From positions 310,001 through 374,000 of the forward strand of contig NZ_BMDR01000004.1 in assembly GCF_014635885.1 (NCBI RefSeq): 64,000 nucleotides of DNA, read 5' to 3'. Source of the stretch: Acinetobacter vivianii. GTDB lineage: Bacteria; Pseudomonadota; Gammaproteobacteria; Pseudomonadales; Moraxellaceae. Below are positions 50,605 to 59,144 of the stretch, in pieces (the first letter of the stretch is position 1; the number at the start of each line of letters is the position of its first letter). The position numbers were made by a program, and so were the translations under genes. Under the pieces are notes generated by a model. It worked only from the letters and a program-made list of their open reading frames with translations, did no database searches and had not been told where the DNA came from.

Positions 50605-53054
50605 TCTCGTCCCTCTACCATTGCCAACAATTTATCTAGACCTTTGATGATTTCTTGCTCTGTAGTTTTAAGTGTGTTGATCAACTCAGCCACACTTTTT
50701 TCACTTTTGAGTTGGGTGAAGTCGAATGGTTTGTACTGTCCAGCGGACAGATTCCAGTCGCGGGCTTCAATACAGTCAGGATCAAGTAAGCCATCCTGGA
50801 GTACGCTTTTGTCATCATAGAGGTTATTAGCCAGCATCTCCTCTATATAAGCTGGATGTGCCAAGCCATTTGCATCGTGTGAGCCGATGACTTTGCCATC
50901 ATGACTTTGCCATTCATTGTTACGTACCCAAGCGCGTACCGGCACGACCCAGTGTTTGGCGACTTTAAGCTGGGTAGTCTGATCAATGGCTAAGCTGCGT
51001 AAAGTGACATCAAAACCGTCGAGCTTAGCAACTTCACGGGCAGTCTCAGCCATTTTTTGCTCGACATCGTGAAATGTCATGGCTTTGGGGCGTTGATTAC
51101 CTCTTAATATGCCAAGTATATATGTATTGGCTTGGACCTCTACTATTGCTGTTTTCACCAAGTCTCTCCAGATGGGCAGCGCAGGTGAATCATCTTTTTC
51201 GAAAAAGGCTTCTTTCTCTTTGGCTTGTTTTTTGAATAGGGCCTCAGTTGACTTAGCTATTTTTTTCCAAGTATCAATCAGTTCAGAATCATTGGCGGTT
51301 CCTGCAAGTCGTGAGCTAAGCGTTGAATCCCAAGCCTTTTGTGCTGCAGGGATCAATACTTGAATAGCTAGTTCAGTCAACATGCTGGCAGCTACAGAAC
51401 GGATTTTTTCTTCTGCTTTTTTGGGGTCTGCCGGAAGCTCTGGGAATAACTCATGTATTCCCCATATGCGGCCATCCCACATGCTAGTGTCAGGTAACGA
51501 GGCGAAAGCCTCACCTGCGGGAGTGAGTTTGTCTGTTATGTCTCGTAGTAGGGCTTGACGCCAGCGTTCAGTATGGAAGCTGGGTTGCAACAATGTTTTT
51601 TCGTGACGTTGAGCACCCTTTCGTCCATATTTGATCCACTCATCGAATTTAACGAGTGCATCCCATAGGTCGTTTTGTTGACCGGGACGAGGATTACGCT
51701 TAGCATCTATTGAGTATCCATCTTCTTCTATTTCATAAAACCAAACGTATTCAGTCAGTGGTGCTGTGTTGTTGGGTAGGCTTTGTTTATTATCGCGGCG
51801 GGTGATCTTTCTAAATATCAGGATGGAGGTCTTGACGCCTGTGTAGGGTTGAAAGACGCCACTAGGAAGGGAGATAACACCTTCAACGACATGCTCGACC
51901 AGTAATTCTCGGCGCAAACGTACGTGAGCTTCGGTGTTGCCGAACAAAACACCCTCGGGAATGATCACAGCACAGCGTCCGCCAACATCAAGTAAATCAA
52001 GCATCAGCCAAAGAAAGAGTAGTTCACTTTTGTTGGTGATTGAATCATCTTTTTTCTTGCCACTACCTCCAATTCGCGGGAACAGTATTGTGTCAGGCTC
52101 CAGATCACTGCTGTCGACTGTTCCTGTAAATGGAGGGTTAGCCAGTACAAATTGGTAGCTGCTTGGTTCCAGTATTTCTTTAAGCTTGGCCTTTCCTTCG
52201 CGTTTGCTGAGGGAATCTCCTTGCAATAAATGCGGATCAGTTACATCGTGGAGTACTAAATTCATCCAGCCGATGCGTGCCATGGTACGGTCATTATCGA
52301 GACCGACGAAATTAGTACCGTTATAGATAGCTGTATATTGTTCTGGGGTAGCCGCAGCGCCATCAGTGCGATGAGGGGTACCATCCCATTCCAATACGAG
52401 GTTTTCTTGAGCTGAATATTTGCGCATCAAATGTTGCTGAGTGCTAAACAGAAAACCACCGGTGCCAGCAGCAGGGTCAATGACCCGTTGACCAGGTTCA
52501 GGTGAAAGTAGCTCTACCATAAAGCGGATCAGATGACGTGGGGTGCGGAACTGGCCGTTCTTACCTGCTGTAGCGACTTCACTGAGTAGATACTCGAAAG
52601 TGTCACCCATAATGTCTTGAGCTGCTGAGCCTTCACCTGCACGGGCGAATAGTTGGTCGATGGCGTCGATAGCATCTGACAGTACTTTGCCTTTGTTGGG
52701 GTCGAGTTGAAAGTATGCATCAGCCATCCGATTATTGAGGCTGGCTAGTTCTGTATTATCCCCATTGATGTCATTAAAATGTTTTTCAAGGTCTCGCAAC
52801 CAAGGAAAAACTATGTCAATTAAATGTTTAGGATTAGTCTTCTCTTGGCGAATGTAGCTCCACTTGCAGGACTCAAAACCAGTATAAATGGATGGAAAAC
52901 CACGTTGTTGGCGCTTTATGTCAATGTCTTCAAGGCGTTTAAGAAATAACAGATAGGTAATTTGCTCGACTGCAACCAAAGGGTTGGTGAGGCCAGCAGC
53001 CCAAAATCGATTCCAGAGTTCGTCGACTTTTTTCTTGATATGAGGTGCAAGCAT
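50601..53054 (-). CDS. hsdM: HsdM adenine methyltransferase with C-terminal extension
   Basis: An 817-residue type I modification subunit; most are about 500. The N-terminal HsdM helical domain (LAPHIKKKVDELWNRFW) is followed by the SAM site VIDPAAGTGGFLFSTQQHL near residue 195 and the catalytic NPPF in LANPPFTGTVD near 305, marking an N6-adenine methyltransferase. The catalytic part ends near residue 500. The last 300 residues include a helical lysine-rich stretch (AKSTEALFKKQAKEKEAFFE) and a conserved-looking DWNLSAGQYKPFDF region, as seen in HsdM of the EcoEI-HsdR kind. AAGGAC precedes the start. It protects host DNA together with HsdS. Confidence 0.92.
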   Translation of the reverse strand: MLAPHIKKKVDELWNRFWAAGLTNPLVAVEQITYLLFLKRLEDIDIKRQQRGFPSIYTGFESCKWSYIRQEKTNPKHLIDIVFPWLRDLEKHFNDINGDNTELASLNNRMADAYFQLDPNKGKVLSDAIDAIDQLFARAGEGSAAQDIMGDTFEYLLSEVATAGKNGQFRTPRHLIRFMVELLSPEPGQRVIDPAAGTGGFLFSTQQHLMRKYSAQENLVLEWDGTPHRTDGAAATPEQYTAIYNGTNFVGLDNDRTMARIGWMNLVLHDVTDPHLLQGDSLSKREGKAKLKEILEPSSYQFVLANPPFTGTVDSSDLEPDTILFPRIGGSGKKKDDSITNKSELLFLWLMLDLLDVGGRCAVIIPEGVLFGNTEAHVRLRRELLVEHVVEGVISLPSGVFQPYTGVKTSILIFRKITRRDNKQSLPNNTAPLTEYVWFYEIEEDGYSIDAKRNPRPGQQNDLWDALVKFDEWIKYGRKGAQRHEKTLLQPSFHTERWRQALLRDITDKLTPAGEAFASLPDTSMWDGRIWGIHELFPELPADPKKAEEKIRSVAASMLTELAIQVLIPAAQKAWDSTLSSRLAGTANDSELIDTWKKIAKSTEALFKKQAKEKEAFFEKDDSPALPIWRDLVKTAIVEVQANTYILGILRGNQRPKAMTFHDVEQKMAETAREVAKLDGFDVTLRSLAIDQTTQLKVAKHWVVPVRAWVRNNEWQSHDGKVIGSHDANGLAHPAYIEEMLANNLYDDKSVLQDGLLDPDCIEARDWNLSAGQYKPFDFTQLKSEKSVAELINTLKTTEQEIIKGLDKLLAMVEGRE

Positions 53055-53074
53055 TCGATGGTGTCCTTGATAGT

Positions 53075-55801
53075 TCAGGCAGCCCCATCCAACAATTGGT
53101 TGGTGAGGGTAATTAATTCATTGATTTCCTGCTGTGGGAACAGCGTTTCTACACGACCTACGCGTGAAAGTGGCGGTTGGCTGAGTGAGGCGCGAGTGAT
53201 CCGTCCATGGCGCACTAGGGCAACTTTTACGGCTCGCAGAAAGTTTAGTTGGTTTGCACGTAAATAGCCGTGCGTTGCAATAAACGCATCAAATGCAGCA
53301 TTGATGCGCTGCTCACGATTTGGCAAATGTGAACTTTCACAAAGTATATGACGCATAAAATCAACTAATGATGCAGTTGGGGCATCAAAAGCTTTGCGCA
53401 ATGTATCTTCTGTAATGAACAGATCAGTCTGATTTAATATAACGCTAATTCTTTCCAGTTCGTCGTCGTCTAAGGGTTCGCCTTGTTTGAGCTTTGCTAT
53501 TTCAGGTGAGTGCTCAGACAGCCGGCGTACTAGTCCCTCCACTTGTTCACGATAACTTTCTGCGAAAGCACCTTCACCAGTGGGGCCATAGATTATCCAA
53601 CTGCGCAGGGTAATATGGTCCGGCAGGTTGATTTCGATAGTATGGCTAGGTTGTTTGATACGATAACACATCAATGGAGCAAATATAGATTGTAATGTAT
53701 CCAGTCGATTTATATCTATGTGTTGCCAGAAGCTATGCGATTGTACCCATGCACGGTTTTCTGCCACGCTACGAACTTCAGGTAAACTATCAGTCAAACT
53801 TGAAATAGACTCTTGAATACGTTGATAAATTTTGGATTTCTCACTAGCATTTTCTTTTAGCCATGCGATGGCAAAGCACTCACACCAGATGCGGAATTGT
53901 AATTCATCAAGACCAGTCAATGGAGTAAGTCGCATAAGGGGGGCGATAGTTTGTAAAAGGTTTTGAATTGTGCTGGGGCTTAGGGAGGACCAATCTGCAA
54001 CTAAACTGTCGAGCTCATCCAAATGAGGTCTCACGTTGACGCTTTGTCGTGGCAAGGCTTTTAACATAGCCAGTAAATCAGCAACAGTTGATCGCGTATC
54101 TTGGTGTTGAGCTTGTAGCAGTTGCCATTTTTCCAGTCGTAAGCGGAACAAGCGTACTGGTAGCGGTTCCGTGGGGTGGTCAACCTCGCCATCGGGTTTG
54201 AGCTTGAAATAGGTAAAGTTTTTCCAATAGTCGATGATTAGAAAATCTTTTTTGATCTCGCCAGTAGCCTTGTTGCTATATAGTCGTGTACCACGTCCGA
54301 TCATTTGCCAGAACTTAACCTTACTGAATATTGGTTTGGCAAAGACTAGGTTCTGAATAGCGGGTATATCTACGCCAGTGTCGAGCATATCCACTGAGAT
54401 TGCTATACGTGGCATGGTGTGGTACTTAAAGTTATCTAGAGTGGCATCGGCACGTTCCATGTGGCTGTCAATGATTTCAGCCATACCTTGGTTTTGTAAT
54501 TCTGGGTAAAGACGATTGAAACTTTCATAGAGCCGCTCGGCATGAGCATGGCTGATAGCGAAGATGATGGATTTATGTGGAAGGCCACGTACGTCTTTGC
54601 GACATTTATCCATGAATTCGCGAACCATTGTGTTATTGGTGCCTTGGTTGGTAATTTTTTTTTCGATATCGTTGCCATCAAATTTGAGTTCATCGAGATC
54701 TACACCTTGATAAAGTGCCATTTGCTTTAGAGGCTCGGGCAATACTTCAGCTTGAATTCCCTTAACCTGGAAGTTGGTTTGCGTGTCAAGTACACGATAA
54801 TTCACAAGGTTCTGGTCAGCGATGGCTTGTTCATAGCTGTAGTAGTAGGTAGGGACTCCATTGCTGCAGTTAAAAAGCTCAAATGTGTTGTGATCAATAT
54901 AATCAGTGGGAGTAGCAGTCAGGCCAAGCTGAATAGCGTCAAAATGATCAAAAATAGTCTTGTAGCGCTGGTAGATAGATCGGTGGCTTTCATCAGCTAT
55001 TATTAAATCATAGTAACCCACCGATAGCCGCGTAAAGATATTCATCATGCTGGGATAGGTGGAAAATTGTATACGTGCATTGGAAGTTTCGCCAGCCTCA
55101 AGGCGGGCTAAACTTTCATTGGGTAAGTAGGATTTGAACTCCGCCATAGCTTGGCGCACCAACTCTCGACGATCGGCTAAAAATAGCACCCGCTGCACAC
55201 GTTTTGATCTTAGTAATATATCAATGAGGGCGATAGTCGTTCGAGTCTTACCCGTACCTGTAGCCATCACTAGTAAAAATTTGCGTTTGGCATTATCTAT
55301 ACCTTCAGTGATGCGTCGGATAGCTTCATTTTGATAGTCTCGGCCTGCAATAGTAGCGTTGATGTTTACACTTCTTAACGGTTGACCAAACTGCCGTTGA
55401 TGGTGCAGTCGCTCCAAGTCGTCTCGTGTGTAGAACCCTGAAATTTTTCGTGGAGCATATCGTTCGCGATCCCAAAATTGAATTTCTTTACCGTTAGTGA
55501 GAAAAATGAAAGGATCATTACCGAATTTGGCCTTTATTACGTTTGCGTAATCAGCTGCTTGATTCTTTCCAGCAAGCTCATCCCAAGATGAACGCTTAGC
55601 TTCAACAATGGCAATCGGGTGACTATCTGAACCAAGAAGGGCATAGTCAGTAAATTGTTTGCAGCTATAATTTTCGATAGGCTTAATTGTCTTGATCAAA
55701 AACTCTTGAATTAACATCTTCCTGCTGTGAGACCAGCCAGCTCGAGCAAGCTGAGAGTCTATGATCTGTGCTCTTGTTTCGGTTTGAATAGGTTCAGTCA
55801 T
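53075..55801 (-). CDS. hsdR: HsdR restriction subunit, EcoEI-like
   Basis: A 908-residue type I restriction subunit. The N-terminal nuclease has HPIAIVEAKRSSWDELAGKN (ExK near residue 65), then ADYANV. The helicase motor has Walker A VMATGTGKTRTTIAL near 180, DESHRS (DEAH-like) near 272 and SVDMLDTGVDIPAIQNLVF with the QxxGRxxR-like QMIGRGTRLY. The C-terminal part fits the EcoEI_R_C domain. It moves DNA and cuts it after collision, using HsdM/HsdS for recognition. It is the first gene of the operon, 20 bp before hsdM. Length and motifs are complete, so it should be active. Confidence 0.93.
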   Translation of the reverse strand: MTEPIQTETRAQIIDSQLARAGWSHSRKMLIQEFLIKTIKPIENYSCKQFTDYALLGSDSHPIAIVEAKRSSWDELAGKNQAADYANVIKAKFGNDPFIFLTNGKEIQFWDRERYAPRKISGFYTRDDLERLHHQRQFGQPLRSVNINATIAGRDYQNEAIRRITEGIDNAKRKFLLVMATGTGKTRTTIALIDILLRSKRVQRVLFLADRRELVRQAMAEFKSYLPNESLARLEAGETSNARIQFSTYPSMMNIFTRLSVGYYDLIIADESHRSIYQRYKTIFDHFDAIQLGLTATPTDYIDHNTFELFNCSNGVPTYYYSYEQAIADQNLVNYRVLDTQTNFQVKGIQAEVLPEPLKQMALYQGVDLDELKFDGNDIEKKITNQGTNNTMVREFMDKCRKDVRGLPHKSIIFAISHAHAERLYESFNRLYPELQNQGMAEIIDSHMERADATLDNFKYHTMPRIAISVDMLDTGVDIPAIQNLVFAKPIFSKVKFWQMIGRGTRLYSNKATGEIKKDFLIIDYWKNFTYFKLKPDGEVDHPTEPLPVRLFRLRLEKWQLLQAQHQDTRSTVADLLAMLKALPRQSVNVRPHLDELDSLVADWSSLSPSTIQNLLQTIAPLMRLTPLTGLDELQFRIWCECFAIAWLKENASEKSKIYQRIQESISSLTDSLPEVRSVAENRAWVQSHSFWQHIDINRLDTLQSIFAPLMCYRIKQPSHTIEINLPDHITLRSWIIYGPTGEGAFAESYREQVEGLVRRLSEHSPEIAKLKQGEPLDDDELERISVILNQTDLFITEDTLRKAFDAPTASLVDFMRHILCESSHLPNREQRINAAFDAFIATHGYLRANQLNFLRAVKVALVRHGRITRASLSQPPLSRVGRVETLFPQQEINELITLTNQLLDGAA

Positions 55802-56046
55802 TTATGGGGCTATCCATGATTCCTTCGCACATAAGGCAATAATAGTTCATCAATTAGGTTATGTTAATAAGCTATTATTTATAAAAATTGATTTATTTTA
55901 CTGTCTGGTTGCATAATCACCACACTTTATACTCCAAAAAATCAATGAACTAAATCTTAATTCAAGATGATCTATATGAAGAATATTATATTCAGACATT
56001 CAATAGGAAGGCAGTTTATTGATATTAAGAGTATTGGTTCTTCTTA
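55802..56046. promoter_or_regulatory. promoter region of the restriction operon
   Basis: About 245 bp between integrase 3' end and hsdR start, AT-rich with no reading frame of note. It must hold the promoter of the whole hsdRMS-ATPase-HNH operon; I cannot point to unambiguous -35/-10 boxes. Confidence 0.4.
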
Positions 56047-57321
56047 CTAAAAGTTCTCTTCATGACAAAACTTAGCCCAATTAGCCATTAATCCTTTACG
56101 TTTTTCAAGATATGCTCCACGTAAATAAGCAGCTTCTACTTCATCTGGTAATTTATGGGCAAGGACATGCTCACAGACCTCACGCGGATAATCTGTTTTA
56201 TCTGCCGACCAATCACGGAAAGTAGAGCGAAAGCCATGAGTGGTGATAACACGATTCTGTTTATGATCAATATAACCTAAGCTATTTTCTTTCAGCTTCT
56301 GTTCATGCATACGTTTGATCAGAGTTGTCAATGACATGTTAGAAAGCATACCACCGCGTGGAGCAGGGAAGATGAAATCTTGTAGCTGCGTAAATGGTTT
56401 AATTAACTCTAGTAATGCAATTGCTTCTTGAGATAAAGGTACGCGATGCTCTTTATCTGCTTTCATTCGTTCTTTCGGAATAGTCCAAACTTTAGCTTTG
56501 AAGTCAATTTCTTGCCAAGTCGCTCCAAACACTTCACCAGACCGACAAGCGGTTAAAATTGCAAATTCCAGAGCCTTAGGGGAAATTCCTTTTTTCCGTC
56601 TCAAGTGCTGGATAAACTCAAATACATGTTCATAAGGCAAGGATGGGTGAGGGCGTGATTCCTGCTTTAAATTCCCTAAGATTGGCTCCAGATTACCTTT
56701 CCATTCAGCAGGGTTATCACCCTCAAAATATCCCATCGCCTTGGCATAATTAAAAATGGTTTCTATACGACCGCGAATACGTTTGGCTGTTTCATTTTTT
56801 TCAATCCAAATGGGTTTAAGAGCTTCTGCAATGTCGATTTTGGTAATGGTACCAATGATAAGATTACCCAGCGTTGGATAGATATAAGTTTCCAACGTTG
56901 ATGACCATTGACCAATATGTTTTTCATTTTTGAGTTCACGGGTTTTATTTGCTATAACAACTTTTGCACACTCAATGAATGTTATGTCACGTAGTTTCTG
57001 GATATGTAACTTTTCTAGTTGTTCTTGTTTATGAGCAATTGGATCAATGCCACTTCGTATTTGTAATCTTAATTCAGTTGCTTTGGCACGGGCTTCAGCT
57101 AAAGAAATTTCAGGGTAGGGACCGATTCCAATATCACGGCGATGTGGTTTTAGCTTCCCATCTTTATCTAACCGTTTACCAACAACAGCACGTAAAATCC
57201 AGACACGGGAATTTCCTTCGACATTCAGGCATAGACCATCAACGCCTCCTACAGAGTGTCGACCTGTTGTTTTAATCTTTGCTACACTGAGTGCAGACAG
57301 TTCCTTTGATTTTTTTGGCAC
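56047..57321 (-). CDS. P4-type tyrosine integrase
   Basis: A 424-residue integrase of the P4/DUF4102 type. The N-terminal arm-binding domain has LSVAKIKTTGRHSVGGVDGL and RRDIGIGPYPEISLAEARAK. The catalytic residues are Arg in LTACRSGEVFG near 258, His/Arg in HGFRSTFRDWS near 368, and the final His-Tyr region HVLAHKLPDEVEAAYLRG. The start codon is GTG at 57321. It lies 150 bp inside the right attachment repeat and reads away from it. It is expected to integrate the element into the 3' end of tRNA-Ser and to excise it with AlpA's help. All catalytic residues are present. Confidence 0.95.
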   Translation of the reverse strand: MPKKSKELSALSVAKIKTTGRHSVGGVDGLCLNVEGNSRVWILRAVVGKRLDKDGKLKPHRRDIGIGPYPEISLAEARAKATELRLQIRSGIDPIAHKQEQLEKLHIQKLRDITFIECAKVVIANKTRELKNEKHIGQWSSTLETYIYPTLGNLIIGTITKIDIAEALKPIWIEKNETAKRIRGRIETIFNYAKAMGYFEGDNPAEWKGNLEPILGNLKQESRPHPSLPYEHVFEFIQHLRRKKGISPKALEFAILTACRSGEVFGATWQEIDFKAKVWTIPKERMKADKEHRVPLSQEAIALLELIKPFTQLQDFIFPAPRGGMLSNMSLTTLIKRMHEQKLKENSLGYIDHKQNRVITTHGFRSTFRDWSADKTDYPREVCEHVLAHKLPDEVEAAYLRGAYLEKRKGLMANWAKFCHEENF

Positions 57322-57471
57322 GTTCTTTTTTTACCCCTCAACCTACCCCTCATAAAATACTGGAATTAGTAGGATTAGACAAGACGTGTTAGGATGGTTA
57401 AGTTATTAAGTAATTGTAAAATATGTATTTGTAATATTATTTTGGATTCCTTGGGAAATATGTTAGACGGA

Positions 57472-57533
57472 CACCGCTTCCGCCAAATATCTAGATAAGC
57501 CCTTGTTTTTACAAGGGCTTATTTTTTTGTCTG
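57472..57533. repeat. right attachment repeat (62 bp) of the integrative element
   Basis: Identical to 37773-37834 except one base, including the tRNA-Ser acceptor-stem end CACCGCTTCCGCCA and the terminator stem. It is the right border; the integrase starts 150 bp to the left. Confidence 0.88.
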
Positions 57534-57742
57534 AAAAAATTCTTCAATGTGATTCTTTTTAAATATCTCATAGCCTGAGCATAACAAAAAAATGAATTCC
57601 AGTTCGTGTTCAAATCGCTGTTCAGAGATATGTGTAATCCTGAAGATGTGCTGTTACAACATGTATAAATTGCTAGATTCTCCCATAAGATTGTTTCAGT
57701 ATAGATTAAAGTCAAGGCATTCAAATTTATAGGACAATGATC

Positions 57743-58081
57743 ATGGCACTAAGAAACCGTCGCTTTTTTAAATATCTTTCTGTTTTGGGTTTTGTAGCAA
57801 GCTCTGTCATTACAAGTGTGACGTTCGCCAGTTCGGAGCAGGCTTGGAAAAAGCATGATCAGGACATTAAATTGGCCTGTGTAAAAGCAAGCCAGCTTAA
57901 AAATGCCAAGCCAGCGAGTAATGTTATGTTGTTTGATGATCGCGTTGGATATTCTGCACTTTTGATCCAAGGTCAATATCCGCAAGCGCACATGAAAAAT
58001 AAAACGGGCCAAGAGCTTTGTTTGTGGAATAAGACCACCAAGAAAGCCTATTTATCAGAAGCAGATATGAAATTACGTTGA
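57743..58081 (+). CDS. secreted protein of 112 residues
   Basis: An exported protein with signal peptide RRFFKYLSVLGFVASSVITS to TFA. The mature part has two cysteines (KLACVKASQLKNAKPAS and GQELCLWNKTT) and ends AYLSEADMKLR. I use the ATG at 57743, with AGGAC 8 nt upstream; the ATG at 57737 is too close to it. It lies just outside the right attachment repeat, between it and a third decayed site. It may be part of the ancestral chromosome next to the tRNA or a relic of another element. No family is recognised. Confidence 0.68.
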   Translation: MALRNRRFFKYLSVLGFVASSVITSVTFASSEQAWKKHDQDIKLACVKASQLKNAKPASNVMLFDDRVGYSALLIQGQYPQAHMKNKTGQELCLWNKTTKKAYLSEADMKLR

Positions 58082-58195
58082 TGTGGTTATCAAATACCTA
58101 GTGCTCTAAAAATAATAGGTTGATGTCTTTTAGTAAAATAAAGTCATGCAATTTTAAGACTTTTAATCAACAGTTTATTTCTTTAATTTGAGTGT

Positions 58196-58480
58196 CACCG
58201 CTTCCGCTAACTGTCTAGCTAAATATTTGTTATTACATGGGATTGTTTTTATCTGAAATTTGTACTTCAACTTAACCCACATAAAAACTTGGATTGAATT
58301 ACATGGGATAGGACTAGTAAAGAATAAAGAGGAAAAAGTTAATGGTCAGTTTGAAATTCTACTCTCAACCTGAAGTCACTTATCCATGAGATTGAGCTCG
58401 TGTCCGTTTATAGAAAAGCGGTTTGATATGCTTTAAATCATAGTCGGAATGATTCAGTAGCTTATATGAACCTTAAGGAA
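58196..58480. repeat. third, decayed attachment site and left-end remnant of a related element
   Basis: CACCGCTTCCGC (58196-58207) is followed by a changed terminator region. Next come AACTTAACCCACATAAAAAC and GGATTGAATTACATGGGATA, nearly the same as at 37842-37892. Beyond 58340 weak similarity continues to the 3' end of the gene at 37986. It shows that a sister element once sat here and lost most of its DNA. Confidence 0.7.
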
Positions 58481-58559
58481 GATTCTGTTTCACTTTAGAC
58501 GACTCGCGATGGCGATAGTCTCACATTATTTTTATGAGTAAGACTAAATCCTAAATCTA

Positions 58560-59072
58560 ATGAAGATATTAACAATTGCTCACATTGCGCGGGCTGTGTT
58601 AAATTGCCATCGTTTCAATATTGAAAAGCCTATTTTGAGAGTTGCTCTAGTCTTTGCCCTCATGGCAATGTTCCTGCAATCCGTTGTATTTATACAACCA
58701 CTTTTACCAGAACAATATCGTATTGCGCTGGTCTGTGTCACCATTTCTGATGCTTTTTCCAATACCATAAGTACTGCTCAACAACATAGTTCCCATCATT
58801 TATCTGATCACTCTCATCAGCACCATATGATGAAGGAAGATCAAAAAGTTCAGACTGTTCAAAGCACCCACCAGCATGAAGCTGGACATGAATGTCCATA
58901 CTGTATGGTTTTTGCTAATTTAACTACAGGTCTGGACTTTAATCTTGATCAGGTACTTGACCGCCTTTTTGTGCGGATGTTGGCATTTGAATATCATTTT
59001 CAGCATATTTATTTTGCTTTACAACGTTTATATCTACTTCCACAGGGTAGAGCACCTCCTTTATTTGCCTAA
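58560..59072 (+). CDS. DUF2946-type histidine-rich protein
   Basis: A 170-residue protein with a membrane anchor (VALVFALMAMFLQSVVFIQP), a histidine-rich segment (QQHSSHHLSDHSHQHHMM) and the family-like HECPYCMVFANLT with a CxxC. DUF2946 proteins are often found beside copper- or iron-linked TonB receptors. The His stretch and the CxxC could bind copper in the periplasm. It lies 72 bp upstream of the TonB receptor gene, on the same strand and probably in the same operon. No ribosome binding site is obvious at the ATG. Confidence 0.8.
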   Translation: MKILTIAHIARAVLNCHRFNIEKPILRVALVFALMAMFLQSVVFIQPLLPEQYRIALVCVTISDAFSNTISTAQQHSSHHLSDHSHQHHMMKEDQKVQTVQSTHQHEAGHECPYCMVFANLTTGLDFNLDQVLDRLFVRMLAFEYHFQHIYFALQRLYLLPQGRAPPLFA

Positions 59073-59144
59073 ATTCCAAAGTTTTTATATTTATGGACAT
59101 TCCTGCAATGTCTTAGCGGAAATTTATGCTTTAAAGGAATTGAA

